A stretch of 64,000 nucleotides of DNA. It comes from Calditerricola satsumensis (lineage in GTDB: Bacteria; Bacillota; Bacilli; Calditerricolales; Calditerricolaceae). A program made the position numbers and the translations under genes. How positions within the stretch are numbered: the first letter of the stretch is position 1; each line of letters begins with the position of its first letter. The notes beneath the pieces are model-generated. The model made no database searches. It had not been told where the DNA came from and saw only the letters and a program-made list of their open reading frames with translations. The stretch lies in contig NZ_BMOF01000001.1 in NCBI RefSeq assembly GCF_014646935.1, forward strand, positions 1 to 64,000, in the 5' to 3' direction. Shown here in pieces: positions 51,188-61,276 of this stretch.

Positions 51188-51805
51188 TCATTCGGGGTCA
51201 TCCAAAAGGCGAACGTACGCCGGCATCCTCGCCTCGTAGGCGGCAATCTTTGCTTCCTTTTGCAGCGTCAGGCCGATGTCATCAAGGCCGAGCAAGAGCC
51301 GTTCGCGACGGTACGGGTCGATGGCGAAGGACGTCTCCCAGCCGCTGTCGTCACGGACGACGCATTGCTCCAGGTCGACGGTGAGCGTATAGCCCGGCGT
51401 GGCCTCGGTGCGGCGAAACAGCGCGTCGACGACGTCCTCGTCGAGGACGAGGGGCAAGAGGCCGTTCTGGAAGCAGTTGTTGTAAAAGATGTCGGCGAAG
51501 GACGGGGCGATGATGACGCGAAAGCCATAATCCAAAAGGGCCCAGGGGGCGTGTTCGCGCGACGAGCCGCAACCGAAGTTATGGCGGGCGAGGAGGATGC
51601 TCGCGCCCTGATAGCGCGGCTGGTTGAGGACGAAATCGGGGTTGGGCGAACCGTCGTCCCGAAAGCGCCAGTCGTAGAAGAGGAACTGGCCGAAGCCGGT
51701 GCGCTCGATGCGCTTGAGAAACTGCTTGGGGATGATGGCGTCGGTGTCCACATTCACCCGATCCAGCGGGGCGACAAGGCCGGTGTGGACGCGAAACGGT
51801 TGCAT
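51188..51805 (-). CDS. leuD: 3-isopropylmalate dehydratase small subunit
   Basis: Swivelling subunit of isopropylmalate isomerase in leucine synthesis. 205 residues with [75 protein letters not shown] at 51805, 19 bases after leuC with a GGAGGAG site. No leuA or leuB nearby. Confidence 0.96.
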   Translation of the reverse strand: MQPFRVHTGLVAPLDRVNVDTDAIIPKQFLKRIERTGFGQFLFYDWRFRDDGSPNPDFVLNQPRYQGASILLARHNFGCGSSREHAPWALLDYGFRVIIAPSFADIFYNNCFQNGLLPLVLDEDVVDALFRRTEATPGYTLTVDLEQCVVRDDSGWETSFAIDPYRRERLLLGLDDIGLTLQKEAKIAAYEARMPAYVRLLDDPE

Positions 51806-51824
51806 GGGCGCTCCTCCTTTCCCG

Positions 51825-53231
51825 TCATTCGTCGAGATCCCATTCGCGCACGTCGACGAAGTGGCCGGCGATGGCCGCCGCCGCGGCCATGATCGGGCTG
51901 ACGAGGTGCGTGCGGCCGCCGCGCCCCTGACGCCCCTCGAAGTTGCGGTTGGAGGTGGCGGCGCAGCGCTCGCCGGGGGCGAGGATGTCCGGGTTCATCC
52001 CCAGGCACATGCTGCAGCCCGGTTCACGCCACTCGAAGCCGGCCTCCTTGAAGATCCGGTCCAGGCCTTCCGCCTCGGCTTGCCGCTTCACATGCTGCGA
52101 GCCGGGGACGACCATGGCCCGCACGCGGGGGTGCACCTTCTTGCCGCGCACGACGCGGGCGGCGGCGCGCAGGTCTTCGATGCGGCTGTTCGTGCAGGAG
52201 CCGATGAAGACGCGGTCGATGGGGATGTCGACAATCGGCGTGCCCGGTTCCAGGCCCATGTACTCCAGGGCCCGCTCCGCCGCCTTGCGCTGCGTTTCGA
52301 TGGGGAAGTCGCTCGGATCGGGCACGACGCCCGTCACCGGAACGCCCATGGCCGGGGTGGTGCCCCAGGTGACCATCGGGGCCACTTCGGAGGCGTTCAG
52401 GGTCACGCGGGCGTCGTACGTGGCGCCGGGGTCGGTGGGGAGGGTCTGCCAGGCGGCCAGGGCCTGCTCCCAGGCCGCTCCCTTCGGCGCGTAGCGACGC
52501 CCTTCGAGGTAGGCGAAGGTGGTGTCGTCGGGGGCGATCATGCCCGCCCGCGCGCCGGCCTCGATCGACATGTTGCAGACGGTCATCCGTTCTTCCATCG
52601 TCAGGGCGCGAATGGCTTCGCCCGTATACTCGATCACGTGTCCGGTGGCGAAGTCGGTGCCGTAGGTGGCGATGAGGGCCAGGATGAGGTCTTTGGCCGT
52701 CACGCCGCGGCGCAGGTGGCCGTCGACGCGCACCTCCATCGTCTTGGGCTTGTATTGCGGGAGGCACTGCGTGGCCAGTACGTGCTCCACTTCGCTCGTG
52801 CCGATGCCGAAGGCCAGGGCCCCGAAGGCGCCGTGCGTCGAGGTGTGGCTGTCGCCGCACACGATCGTCTTGCCGGGCAGGGTGAGGCCCAGCTCCGGCC
52901 CGATGACGTGGACGATGCCCTGGTCGGGGTGGCCCAGGCCGGCGAGGCGGATGCCGAATTCCCGGCAGTTCTTCTCCAGCGTTTCGATCTGCTGCTTGGC
53001 GATGGGATCGGCGATGGTGAAGGGATTGTCTGTGGGGACGTTGTGGTCCATCGTGGCGAAGGTGAGGTCGGGACGGCGGACGCGGCGCCCCGCCAGGCGC
53101 AACCCTTCAAAGGCCTGCGGCGACGTCACCTCGTGGATGAGGTGCAGGTCGATGTACAGGAGGGCCGGTTTGCCCGGCTCTTCGTCCACAACGTGGGCGT
53201 CCCAGATTTTTTCGAACAGGGTCCGCGGCAT
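51825..53231 (-). CDS. leuC: 3-isopropylmalate dehydratase large subunit
   Basis: 4Fe-4S aconitase-family subunit, 468 residues. [12 protein letters not shown], the [29 protein letters not shown] region, [20 protein letters not shown] with the first cluster Cys, and the SMCLGMNPD cluster pair. ATG at 53231 after GGGGGAG; the open frame extends upstream without a ribosome site. The leader has no visible T-box features. Confidence 0.96.
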   Translation of the reverse strand: MPRTLFEKIWDAHVVDEEPGKPALLYIDLHLIHEVTSPQAFEGLRLAGRRVRRPDLTFATMDHNVPTDNPFTIADPIAKQQIETLEKNCREFGIRLAGLGHPDQGIVHVIGPELGLTLPGKTIVCGDSHTSTHGAFGALAFGIGTSEVEHVLATQCLPQYKPKTMEVRVDGHLRRGVTAKDLILALIATYGTDFATGHVIEYTGEAIRALTMEERMTVCNMSIEAGARAGMIAPDDTTFAYLEGRRYAPKGAAWEQALAAWQTLPTDPGATYDARVTLNASEVAPMVTWGTTPAMGVPVTGVVPDPSDFPIETQRKAAERALEYMGLEPGTPIVDIPIDRVFIGSCTNSRIEDLRAAARVVRGKKVHPRVRAMVVPGSQHVKRQAEAEGLDRIFKEAGFEWREPGCSMCLGMNPDILAPGERCAATSNRNFEGRQGRGGRTHLVSPIMAAAAAIAGHFVDVREWDLDE

Positions 53232-53493
53232 AGTCGCTCCCCCTCTTCCTTTTGGATGTGGTTCCAACGTAGCATGAGCCCGTGTCATAGTTCAAATATA
53301 TGGTGTTAATCTTTTTTATTACTTTTGCCTATGAAAACCGGGCGCGGGCGTGGCCCTTGTGCGCCCGAATGCGGTCGACTGCTGCCCACGACGGTGGGAT
53401 GCGGGGACGCGCGCGTCGTTTCCCGTTGGCGCGCCCCAAGAAGAACCGCTAGAATGAAGAAAAAAGAGTGGGAGGACGGGGGAGACCAGGACC

Positions 53494-54441
53494 ATGCGCA
53501 CCGTCGTCACGATGGGCGAGCTGCTCATCGACTTTGTGCCCGAGGAAAACGGCCTGCCGCTGGCCGCCGTCCCCGCCTTCCGCAAGGTGCCGGGGGGCGC
53601 GCCGGCCAATGTGGCCGCGGCGGTGGCCAAGCTGGGCGGCCGGGCGCGATTTGTGGGGAAGGTGGGAGACGACCCCTTCGGCCATTTTCTGCGCGCCGCC
53701 CTCGAGGAAGCGGGCGTCGACACGCGCGCCCTTCTTCTGACCCCGCAGGTGAAGACCACCCTGGCCTTCGTCTCGCTTCGCGCCGATGGGGAGCGCGACT
53801 TCCTCTTCTACCGCGATCCGGGCGCCGACACGTTGCTCTCCCCGGAGGAGCTGGACAACGCCTGGCTGGAGGATGCGGCGATCTTTCACTTCGGGTCGGT
53901 GTCGCTGGCGGCGGAGCCGGCGCGCAGCGCCACGCGGGAGATGGCCCGCCGGGCGCGCGAGCGGGGGCTCCTCGTCAGCTACGACCCCAATCTGCGCCCC
54001 GCCCTGTGGCCGTCGGCAGCGGCGATGCGCGAAGAAGCCGCGTCGGCCGCGGTCCTGGCCGATGTGGTGAAGGTGAGCGAAGAGGAGCTGGAGGCCCTGG
54101 CCGGAGACAAAGGGCCGGCGTTCTTTTTCGACCGCGGCGTCTCCCTCCTTGTCGTCACGCGGGGGAAGGACGGCTGCGCGTACCACACCCCCCATGCCGC
54201 GGGGGCGGTACCGGGGTTTGCCGTCCACGCCGTGGACACCACCGGGGCCGGCGACGGGTTTGTCGGCGGGCTGCTTTACCAGCTGGCGGCGTGCGCGGCG
54301 GCTCGCCCGTGGGAGGATGAGGCGTGGCTCCGCCGCGCGCTGCGCTTTGCCAACGCCGTCGGGGCCCTGGCGACGACGAAGCGGGGGGCCATTCCGGCGC
54401 TGCCGACGCACGAGGAGGTTTCGGCGTTCCTTGGCGGGTGA
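53494..54441 (+). CDS. PfkB-family sugar kinase (fructokinase-like)
   Basis: Ribokinase-fold kinase of 315 residues: GELLIDFVPEENGLPLAAVPAFRKVPGGAPANVAAAVAKLGG (PfkB signature 1), FHFGSVSLAAEPAR, SYDPNLRPALWP, and the ATP/catalytic loop DTTGAGDGFVGGLLYQLA with the base Asp. ATG at 53494 with GGGGGAG upstream. The pattern is that of bacterial fructokinases, but the sugar cannot be set from sequence. The 200-base gap from leuC holds no clear operator. Confidence 0.88.
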   Translation: MRTVVTMGELLIDFVPEENGLPLAAVPAFRKVPGGAPANVAAAVAKLGGRARFVGKVGDDPFGHFLRAALEEAGVDTRALLLTPQVKTTLAFVSLRADGERDFLFYRDPGADTLLSPEELDNAWLEDAAIFHFGSVSLAAEPARSATREMARRARERGLLVSYDPNLRPALWPSAAAMREEAASAAVLADVVKVSEEELEALAGDKGPAFFFDRGVSLLVVTRGKDGCAYHTPHAAGAVPGFAVHAVDTTGAGDGFVGGLLYQLAACAAARPWEDEAWLRRALRFANAVGALATTKRGAIPALPTHEEVSAFLGG

Positions 54442-54485
54442 CAATCGGTTACAATACATGGGAAACGGGCAAAGGGGTTGGGCCC

Positions 54486-55424
54486 ATGGAATTGCGCCAA
54501 CTGCGGTACGTTGTGGCCGTCGCCGAGACGCGGCACATCTCCCGCGCGGCGGAGCAGCTGCACATCGCCCAGCCGTCCTTGAGCCAGCAGATCGCCAAGC
54601 TCGAGCGGGAGCTGGGCGTGCCGCTCTTCCACCGTCATGCCGGCGGCGTGGAGTTGACCGACGCGGGAGTGCGTTTCGTGGAACGGGCCCGGCGCATTCT
54701 CGACCTCGTGGCCGATCTCGAGCGCGAGATGGCCGACGTGGCCGAACTGAAAAAAGGGCGGCTGGTGATCGGCAGCCTGCCCGTGACGGGCGCCCACGTG
54801 TTGCCGTGCGTGTTGCCCGCCTTCCGCGCGCGGTACCCGGGGATTGAGGTGCAGCTGGTGGAGGAACCGACAGCCAAGCTGATCGAGCGCGCGGCGCGTG
54901 GCCACGTGGACCTGGCCCTGCTGACCCTGCCCCTTGACGCGGAGGCCCTGGCGTGGGAGGTGCTGGGCGAGGAGGAGATTCTCCTCGCCGTGCCGCCGGG
55001 CCATCCGCTTGCGCAGCGGGACGAGGTGCCGATCGCCGCGCTGGCCGACGAGCCGTTCATCCTTCTCAAGGAAGGGCAGGGCTTTCGCCAGATCGCCCTC
55101 GAGCTCTGCCACCAGGCGGGGTTTGCGCCGCGCATCGTCTTCGAGTCGAGCCACATCGAGACGGTGCAGTCCCTCGTCGCGGCGGGAATGGGCGTGGCCT
55201 TCGTGCCGCGCATGGTGGCGCGCAGCGGGTGGGAGGCGTTTCCGCCGGCGTACGTGTGCTTGGCCGAGCGCCCCCATCGCACGTTGGTGCTGGCGTGGCG
55301 CAAGGCGGGGTACCGCAGCCGGGCGGCAGAAGCCTTTGTCCGCTTGAGTCGAGCAATGTGGGGAGGAGAGGGGCATGCGGTGGGGGAACCCGGCAACGAA
55401 GCGGCACGAGATGGCGGAGCATAA
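54486..55424 (+). CDS. LysR-family transcriptional regulator
   Basis: 312 residues: winged HTH MELRQLRYVVAVAETRHISRAAEQLHIAQPSLSQQIAKLERELGVPLFHR and a type-2 periplasmic-like effector domain (LVIGSLPVTGAHVLPCVLPAFRARYPGIEVQLVEEPT). TACAAT -10 about 30 bases upstream. It overlaps the start of the MFS gene by 50 bases, suggesting control of that transporter and the following aldo/keto reductase. Confidence 0.92.
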   Translation: MELRQLRYVVAVAETRHISRAAEQLHIAQPSLSQQIAKLERELGVPLFHRHAGGVELTDAGVRFVERARRILDLVADLEREMADVAELKKGRLVIGSLPVTGAHVLPCVLPAFRARYPGIEVQLVEEPTAKLIERAARGHVDLALLTLPLDAEALAWEVLGEEEILLAVPPGHPLAQRDEVPIAALADEPFILLKEGQGFRQIALELCHQAGFAPRIVFESSHIETVQSLVAAGMGVAFVPRMVARSGWEAFPPAYVCLAERPHRTLVLAWRKAGYRSRAAEAFVRLSRAMWGGEGHAVGEPGNEAARDGGA

Positions 55425-56912
55425 ACGGCCGGCGGGGCGGAAGACGAACCGCCCGCTGGTCTTTGGCGCCGTGCTGCTGGCCATGTTCATGGCCGCGGTG
55501 GAAGTGACCATCGTCGGGACGGCCATGCCGAGCATTGTCGCCGACCTGGGCGGCTTTGCCCTGCTCGGATGGGTGTTTTCCGCCTATTTGCTCCCCCAGG
55601 CCATCAGCATGCCGCTCTGGGGAAAGCTGGCCGACCTCTACGGCCGCAAGCCGGTGTTTGTCGCCGGTACCGGTCTCTTTCTGTTTGGCTCGCTTCTGTG
55701 CGGGCTGGCAAGCAGCATGCCGGCGCTGATCGCCTTCCGGGTGGTGCAGGGGTTGGGCGCCGGCGCCGTCCAGCCCATTGCCACGACGCTGGTCGGCGAC
55801 CTCTACTCCCTGGAGGAGCGGGCCAAAATTCAGGGTTACCTCTCGGGCGTGTGGGGCGTCTCGGCCATCATCGGCCCGGCGCTTGGGGCCCTGTTCGTCG
55901 AATACCTGCATTGGTCGTGGGTGTTTTGGGTCAACGTGCCGATCGGGCTTTTGGCCGTGGCGGGGGTGGCCTTTTTCCTGCACGAGGATGTGGCGCGCAA
56001 GCCCCACGCCCTGGACTGGCCGGGTGCGGCGCTGCTGCTCGTGTCCGTCGCCGCGCTGATGCTGGCCCTCCTGCAGGGCGGCGCGGCTTGGACGTGGACG
56101 TCGCCGCCGAGCCTCGCCCTGCTGGCCGTCTTTGCGTTGGGGGGGCTGCCTTCCTGTGGTGGGAGCGGCGGGCCGCGGAGCCGATCCTGCCCGCTGCCGT
56201 ATGGCGGCACCGCGTCATCGCCCTGTCCAACGCGGCGTCGCTCACCACCGGCGCGCTGCTCATTGCCGTCTCGTCCTACCTTCCGACCTACGTGCAGGGC
56301 GTGCTGGAGCATTCCGCCCTCGTGGCCGGCTTTGCCCTGACGGCGATGTCGATTGGCTGGCCGCTGGCGGCCACGCTGTCCGGCAAGGCCATGATCCGCT
56401 TCGGCTTCCGCCCCGTGGCGGTGGTCGGCGGCGTCTTTCTGCTTGTCGGCGCAGCCTTTTTCGTCACGCTGATCCCGCGCCACGGTCCGGTGTGGGCGGC
56501 GCTGGGGTCGTTTTTCACCGGCGTGGGCATGGGCTTGGCCACCACCACCTTCGTCGTGGCCGTCCAGAGCAGCGTGGATTGGCACACGCGCGGCGTGGCT
56601 ACGGCCGCCAACCTGTTCATGCGCGTGCTGGGGGGCACGATTGGCGCGGCGCTGCTCGGGAGCATCCTGAACACCCGCCTGCGCGCCCATCTCGAAGCGG
56701 CGGGCATCGCCGGCGCGCAAGACCCTTTGGCCGAAGTGAACCGCCTGTTGGACCCGGCGCAGCGCCTGTCCCTGCCTGCCGAAACGGTGGCGCGCCTGCA
56801 GGAGGGGCTGGCCCTCTCGTTGAAAGCGGTCTACTGGGGCACGGCGGTGCTGGCCGCTGTCAGCTTTGCCTTGATCCTGTTTCTGCCGAAGAAGGGGAGG
56901 GAAACGTCATGA
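55375..56912 (+). pseudogene. MFS multidrug transporter (DHA2/EmrB type) with a frameshift in a G7 tract
   Basis: Frame one gives the first seven or so helices (FGAVLLAMFMAAVEVTIVGTAMPSIVADLGG, SMPLWGKLADLYGRKPVFV) up to ALLAVFALGG. At a run of seven G (56138-56144) the frame is lost; one further G would continue as AAFLWWERRAAEPILP and through the remaining seven helices to the stop at 56912, whose TGA overlaps the next start codon. That coupling shows that the second frame is the original one. ATG at 55375 after GGAGGAG. It may be a sequencing error, a mutation, or slippage. Confidence 0.85.
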
Positions 56913-57829
56913 AGTATCGTCGGCTCGGACGCACGGACCTGAAGGTGTCGGTGATCGGCCTTGGAACCTGGCAGTTTGGCGGCGAATGGGGAAAGACCTT
57001 CACCCAAGAAGAGGTGAACGCCATCCTCGGGCGGGCCAAGGAACTCGGCATCAATTTCATCGACACCGCCGAGTGCTACGGCGACCACCTGTCGGAAGCC
57101 CTCATTGGCGAAGCGATTCGCGGCGAACGCGACCAGTGGGTCGTCGCGACCAAGTTTGGGCACAAGTTTCACGGCTTTCGCGACCGCACCGAACACTGGT
57201 CGGCGGCGGAGGTGCAAAAGCAGCTGGAGGACTCCTTGAAGGCGCTCCAGACGGACTACATTGATCTCTATCAGTTTCACTCCGGGACGGACGAGGTGTT
57301 CGACAACGACGAACTCTGGACGATGCTGGACAAAGAAAAGCAGGCCGGGAAGATCCGCTTCCTGGGCATCTCCTTGAACAAGAAAAACAGCATGCACCAG
57401 GTGGAAGCGGCCACCCGCGTCGGCGCCGACGTGATCCAGGTCGTCTACAACCGCCTCGACCGACGGCCGGAGGAAGACGTCTTCCCGTCATGCCAGCGCC
57501 AAGACCTCGGCGTGCTGGCCCGCGTGCCGCTGGCCAGCGGCTACCTGAGCGGGAAATACCGCCCCGACGCCACCTTCGGCGAGCGCGATGTGCGCCGCTA
57601 CGACGAGGAGCGGGAGGAGAAGTTGCGCCTGGTGGAGGAGATCCGTCGCACCGAAGTGCCGGAGGGTGTGGACATGGCCCAGTGGGCCCTCGCCTGGTGC
57701 CTGCAACATCCGGCCGTCACCTGCGTCATCCCCGGCGTCAAGAGCGTCGAGCAGGTGGAGGCGAACGCCAAGGCGGCGGAGCTCGACCTCGTACGCGACG
57801 ACCATCCCCAGGCGTGGCGGGAAGCGTAA
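56909..57829 (+). CDS. aldo/keto reductase
   Basis: 306 residues, NADPH-dependent (beta-alpha)8 oxidoreductase. MKYRRLGRTDLKVSVIGLGTWQFGG, the catalytic Asp and Tyr in NFIDTAECYGDHLSEALIG, Lys in VATKFGHKFHGF, His in DLYQFHSGTDE, and AVTCVIPGVKSVEQVEANAKAA for cofactor. ATG overlaps the transporter stop by four bases. Substrate unknown; probably co-regulated with the LysR-transporter pair. Confidence 0.92.
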   Translation: MKYRRLGRTDLKVSVIGLGTWQFGGEWGKTFTQEEVNAILGRAKELGINFIDTAECYGDHLSEALIGEAIRGERDQWVVATKFGHKFHGFRDRTEHWSAAEVQKQLEDSLKALQTDYIDLYQFHSGTDEVFDNDELWTMLDKEKQAGKIRFLGISLNKKNSMHQVEAATRVGADVIQVVYNRLDRRPEEDVFPSCQRQDLGVLARVPLASGYLSGKYRPDATFGERDVRRYDEEREEKLRLVEEIRRTEVPEGVDMAQWALAWCLQHPAVTCVIPGVKSVEQVEANAKAAELDLVRDDHPQAWREA

Positions 57830-57864
57830 GCGAGCCGGGAAGGCGACCGACCGAGGTAGTCCGG

Positions 57865-57904
57865 CCGCGGGGGAGCAGCCTGCATCCCCCGCGGCGCTGT
57901 TTTT
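57865..57904 (+). terminator. intrinsic terminator after the aldo/keto reductase
   Basis: CCGCGGGGG/CCCCCGCGG stem with a 12-base loop, then CGCTG and five T. Confidence 0.85.
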
Positions 57905-57924
57905 GAGGGGGGCCGTCGGGACGC

Positions 57925-57959
57925 AAAAAAGCGCGCCGCGTGCCTCTTCGCACGCGGCG
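57925..57959 (-). terminator. intrinsic terminator of pckA
   Basis: On the minus strand CGCCGCGTGC, six-base loop, GCACGCGGCG, then CGC and six T. Confidence 0.9.
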
Positions 57960-58042
57960 TAACGTATGGGACGCGGGGGGAGCGGGCGCCGTTCGGGAAC
58001 GTTGGCCCGTAGCGGAAACCGACAGCCGCGCGCGGGCGAAGC

Positions 58043-59623
58043 TTATGCCCGCGGCCCGGCCGCGCGGATGGCCTCGTCGACGCCCGCGAACTTGGCGAAG
58101 TTTTCGGCGAAGCGGCGGGCCAGTTCTCGTGCCTGCCGGTCGTAGGCCTCCTTGTCGGCCCACGTGTTGCGCGGGTCGAGGATTTCGCTCGGTACGCCGG
58201 GGCAGCGGTCGGGCACGAGCACGCCGAAGACGGGGTGCGGCGTGAAGGTCGCCGCGTCGAGCTGGCCGGTGATGGCCGCCGTCACCATCGCCCGCGTGTA
58301 GGCGAGGTTCATCCGCTGGCCCACGCCGTAGGGGCCGCCCGTCCATCCCGTGTTGACGAGGTAGACGCGCGTGTTGTGGCGGTCGATCTTTTCGCCGAGC
58401 ATCCGCGCGTACACGTCGGCGGGCAGGGGCAGGAACGGCGCGCCGAAGCAGGTCGAGAAGGTGGCCTGCGGCTCGGTGACGCCGCGCTCCGTGCCGGCCA
58501 GCTTGCTCGTGTAGCCGGACAGGAAGTGGTACATGGCCTGCTCGCGCGTCAGCTTGGCGATGGGCGGCAGCACGCCGAACGCGTCGGCGGTGAGGAAGAG
58601 GATGACGTTCGGGTGGCCGGCCCGCCCCGGGATGACGGCGCCGGGGATGTGCTCGATCGGGTAAGCGGCGCGGGTGTTTTCCGTCCGCGACGCGTCGTCG
58701 TAGTCCGGCCGGCGCGTCGCCGGGTCGATCACCACATTTTCCAGCACGGCGCCGAAGCGGATGGCCTGGTAAATTTGCGGTTCCTTTTCGGCGGACAGGC
58801 CGATGCACTTGGCGTAGCAGCCGCCTTCCAGGTTAAAGACGCCGTCGTCCGACCAGCCGTGTTCGTCGTCGCCGATGAGGAAGCGGTTGGGGTCGGCCGA
58901 CAGGGTGGTTTTGCCCGTTCCGGACAGGCCGAAGAAGAGGGCCACGTCGCCACCCGGCCCCACGTTGGCCGAGCAGTGCATGGGCAAGACGCCGTGTTCG
59001 GGCAGCAGCGCGTTCATCACGCTGAAGATGGACTTCTTGATCTCCCCGGCGTACTGCGTGCCGACGATGAGCACGAGGCGCTTTTCGAAGCTGATGCCGA
59101 CAAACACTTCCGAGTTCGTGCCGTGGACGGCGGGGTTCGCCTGATAGCCGGGCGCGGAAATGACGGTGAAGGCCGGGCGGTGGGTGGCCAGCTCTTCCGG
59201 CGTCGGGCGGAGGAACAGCTGGCGGGCGAAGAGGTTGTGCCAGGCCGTCTCCGTCACCACGCGCAGGGGGAGCCGGTAGGACGGGTCCGCGCCGGCGAAG
59301 CCGTCAAACACGAACAGCTCGCGCCCTTTCAGGTACGCGAGGACGTCGGCCAGCAGCCGGTCAAAGGCTTCCGGTGCGAAGGGCTGGTTGACGGGCCCCC
59401 AGGCGATGCGGTCGCGCATCGACGGCTCGTCGACGATGAACTTGTCTTTGGGGGAGCGGCCCGTGTATTTCCCGGTGGTGACGGCGAGCGCGCCATCCGC
59501 CGTCAGAAGCCCCTCCCCGCGCTGGATGGCCTGCTCCACAAGGGCCGCCGCGGAGAGGTTGGCGTACACGGTGCTTTCGGCCAGCACCTCGTCGAGGGAG
59601 TGTTTGACGGTTTGGGTGTCCAT
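58043..59623 (-). CDS. pckA: phosphoenolpyruvate carboxykinase (ATP)
   Basis: Gluconeogenic enzyme making PEP from oxaloacetate. 526 residues: [36 protein letters not shown]-loop [18 protein letters not shown], the [23 protein letters not shown] metal region and [18 protein letters not shown] at 59623 with AAAGGAAC upstream. A CcpN-like operator overlaps its -10 element, pointing to repression during glycolysis. Confidence 0.97.
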   Translation of the reverse strand: MDTQTVKHSLDEVLAESTVYANLSAAALVEQAIQRGEGLLTADGALAVTTGKYTGRSPKDKFIVDEPSMRDRIAWGPVNQPFAPEAFDRLLADVLAYLKGRELFVFDGFAGADPSYRLPLRVVTETAWHNLFARQLFLRPTPEELATHRPAFTVISAPGYQANPAVHGTNSEVFVGISFEKRLVLIVGTQYAGEIKKSIFSVMNALLPEHGVLPMHCSANVGPGGDVALFFGLSGTGKTTLSADPNRFLIGDDEHGWSDDGVFNLEGGCYAKCIGLSAEKEPQIYQAIRFGAVLENVVIDPATRRPDYDDASRTENTRAAYPIEHIPGAVIPGRAGHPNVILFLTADAFGVLPPIAKLTREQAMYHFLSGYTSKLAGTERGVTEPQATFSTCFGAPFLPLPADVYARMLGEKIDRHNTRVYLVNTGWTGGPYGVGQRMNLAYTRAMVTAAITGQLDAATFTPHPVFGVLVPDRCPGVPSEILDPRNTWADKEAYDRQARELARRFAENFAKFAGVDEAIRAAGPRA

Positions 59624-59717
59624 ACGATCGTTCCTTTCCGTTAGAGTGTTGCGGATAAAAGCGGATGGCCACGTCTGGAAGGGAAACGTCAAATGGCCAT
59701 CACAACAACGCCAATCT

Positions 59718-59743
59718 CGCTAAACAGTATAGCACATTTAGCG
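59718..59743 (-). promoter_or_regulatory. pckA promoter -10 with CcpN-like operator
   Basis: On the minus strand TGTGCTATACT (plus 59726-59736) fits the CcpN consensus TRTGHYATAYW as I recall it for Bacillus gapB and pckA, and contains an extended -10 TGCTATACT. It is framed by the inverted repeat CGCTAAA/TTTAGCG with a 12-base spacer. Confidence 0.7.
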
Positions 59744-59815
59744 GAATCGTCCATCCTTTCTCCGCCTATGACAACAAACTGTAAACGTTCGAAATTCCCT
59801 TTGACGACATGCTGG

Positions 59816-61003
59816 CTATGTCGGCCGGGCTGATCGGCGTTTTGCCGCCCAGACCAGGAAGACCATGGGATAGACTGCAAAGAGCAGGGCTGAGGCGCGA
59901 TACATCGCCGCGAAGCCGATTTGGCTGGCAAAGGGGCCCAGGAGCATGGCACCGCCACCGATGCCCAGGTCGAAGGCGGAATAGAATGTGGCCGTGGCCG
60001 CCCCCCGCTTGTGAAGGGGCACACGTTGGATCAGCCAGGCCTGCAACGTGGGCTGGATGCTGCCGAAGGCGATGCCGTACAGCATGCCGGCCCACACCAG
60101 GTCGCGCGAAGTTGCGGCATGGGACAGCGCGAGCAGTCCCGCGAAGCCGAAGCCTGCGCCGGGGACGAGGACCCAGAACGGACCTTTCCGGTCGTGGAGA
60201 ATGCCGGCGATGGGGCGGGCGACGAGCAAAAACAGAGCGTTGACCGTGAAAAACAACCCGACGTTGGCGATTCCGATCTCGTTTCCGAACAGCGGAAGAA
60301 AGGTGATGATTCCTCCGTAGGTGAAGGTCATGAGCATGACGAGAATGGAGGGGAACAGCGCGCTGCTCTCGAATAAACCGGCCCACAACGGCGGCTTCGC
60401 CATGGCGGTCTCGCTTTTCAGCAGGGGTGGAATGCGCACCACCTGGCCCAAGGCCAGGGAGGTCAGCGTGCTTGCGGCTGCGAGCAGAAACAGGACGCCG
60501 GGACCGAACCGGTTGAGGATCCATATGCCCAACAGCGGGCCGACGGCCATGGCCAGCGTGGTGGAAAAACCGAAGTACCCCATCCCTTCCCCCCGCCGGG
60601 AGGGCGGAATCAGATCGGATGCCATCGTCCCGAAGGCGGTGGTGGACAAGCCCCATCCGATGCCGTGCAGAACGCGCAGCGCCAGGATGTGGTGAACGGA
60701 GGCGGCCCACCCATATCCAGCGATGGCCAGCAGGTTGAGGAGCAGGCCGGCCACCAGAACCTTCTTGCGTCCCGTCCGGTCGAGCGCTGCACCGGCGAAC
60801 GGGCGAATGAGCAGGGCGAAAACGGTGAACAAGCCGGTGACGAGGCCGACGTCCGTCTGGTTGCCCCCATGGTGGGATATGTAAAGGGGGATGGTGGGGA
60901 CGAGCATTTGAAAACCGAAAAATTGGAAAAGATTGGCCAGCGAAAGCAGGACAAAATCTTTTGTCCAAAGTTTTTCTTTCAATTGCTTCACAGATTGGCC
61001 CAT
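59816..61003 (-). CDS. MFS transporter
   Basis: 395 residues with 12 helices and the MFS motif A variant GAALDRTGRKKVLVAGLLLN; also the YFGFSTTLAMAVGPLLG and RKGPFWVLVPGAGFG segments. Similar to the YfkF/YfmO-like group of drug exporters or sugar-efflux-like proteins. ATG at 61003 with AGAGGTG upstream and a good sigma-A promoter 140 bases upstream. Substrate unknown. Confidence 0.9.
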   Translation of the reverse strand: MGQSVKQLKEKLWTKDFVLLSLANLFQFFGFQMLVPTIPLYISHHGGNQTDVGLVTGLFTVFALLIRPFAGAALDRTGRKKVLVAGLLLNLLAIAGYGWAASVHHILALRVLHGIGWGLSTTAFGTMASDLIPPSRRGEGMGYFGFSTTLAMAVGPLLGIWILNRFGPGVLFLLAAASTLTSLALGQVVRIPPLLKSETAMAKPPLWAGLFESSALFPSILVMLMTFTYGGIITFLPLFGNEIGIANVGLFFTVNALFLLVARPIAGILHDRKGPFWVLVPGAGFGFAGLLALSHAATSRDLVWAGMLYGIAFGSIQPTLQAWLIQRVPLHKRGAATATFYSAFDLGIGGGAMLLGPFASQIGFAAMYRASALLFAVYPMVFLVWAAKRRSARPT

Positions 61004-61146
61004 CTTTGCACCTCTTCCATCATTTCCGAGGGTTCGCGTGGATCTCCCTTCTGCTCCGGCGGGGCGGGACGGGACGGGCGAAAACGGCTTGTCGGCCTTT
61101 CTTGGCGGCGAAAGGGGCGATGGTTGGTGGCGCGCTCGTCTTGCCT

Positions 61147-61176
61147 ATTGTATTCCCGTATCTTCCGTTTCATCAA
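61147..61176 (-). promoter_or_regulatory. sigma-A promoter of the MFS gene
   Basis: On the minus strand TTGATG, 18 bases, TACAAT. The 140-base leader downstream has no riboswitch I recognise. Confidence 0.7.
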
Positions 61177-61225
61177 CCGCTGCCCTTTGCCGTGTTCACC
61201 CGGTCGCCGGGCTGGCAGCGGATGC

Positions 61226-61268
61226 GAAAAAGCGAAACGGCTGCCGACCGAGCGTGGTCGACAGCCGT
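61226..61268 (-). terminator. intrinsic terminator of wrbA
   Basis: On the minus strand ACGGCTG, one mismatch, CGACC pairs with GGTCG and CAGCCGT around a six-base loop; TTCGCTTTTT follows. Confidence 0.85.
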
Positions 61269-61276
61269 GGCCGTGG

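Noticed and set aside
53232-53493. T-box or leader-peptide attenuator before leuC
   Set aside because: No specifier loop, no T-box motif (TGGNACCGCG) and no run of Leu codons were found in the short leader.
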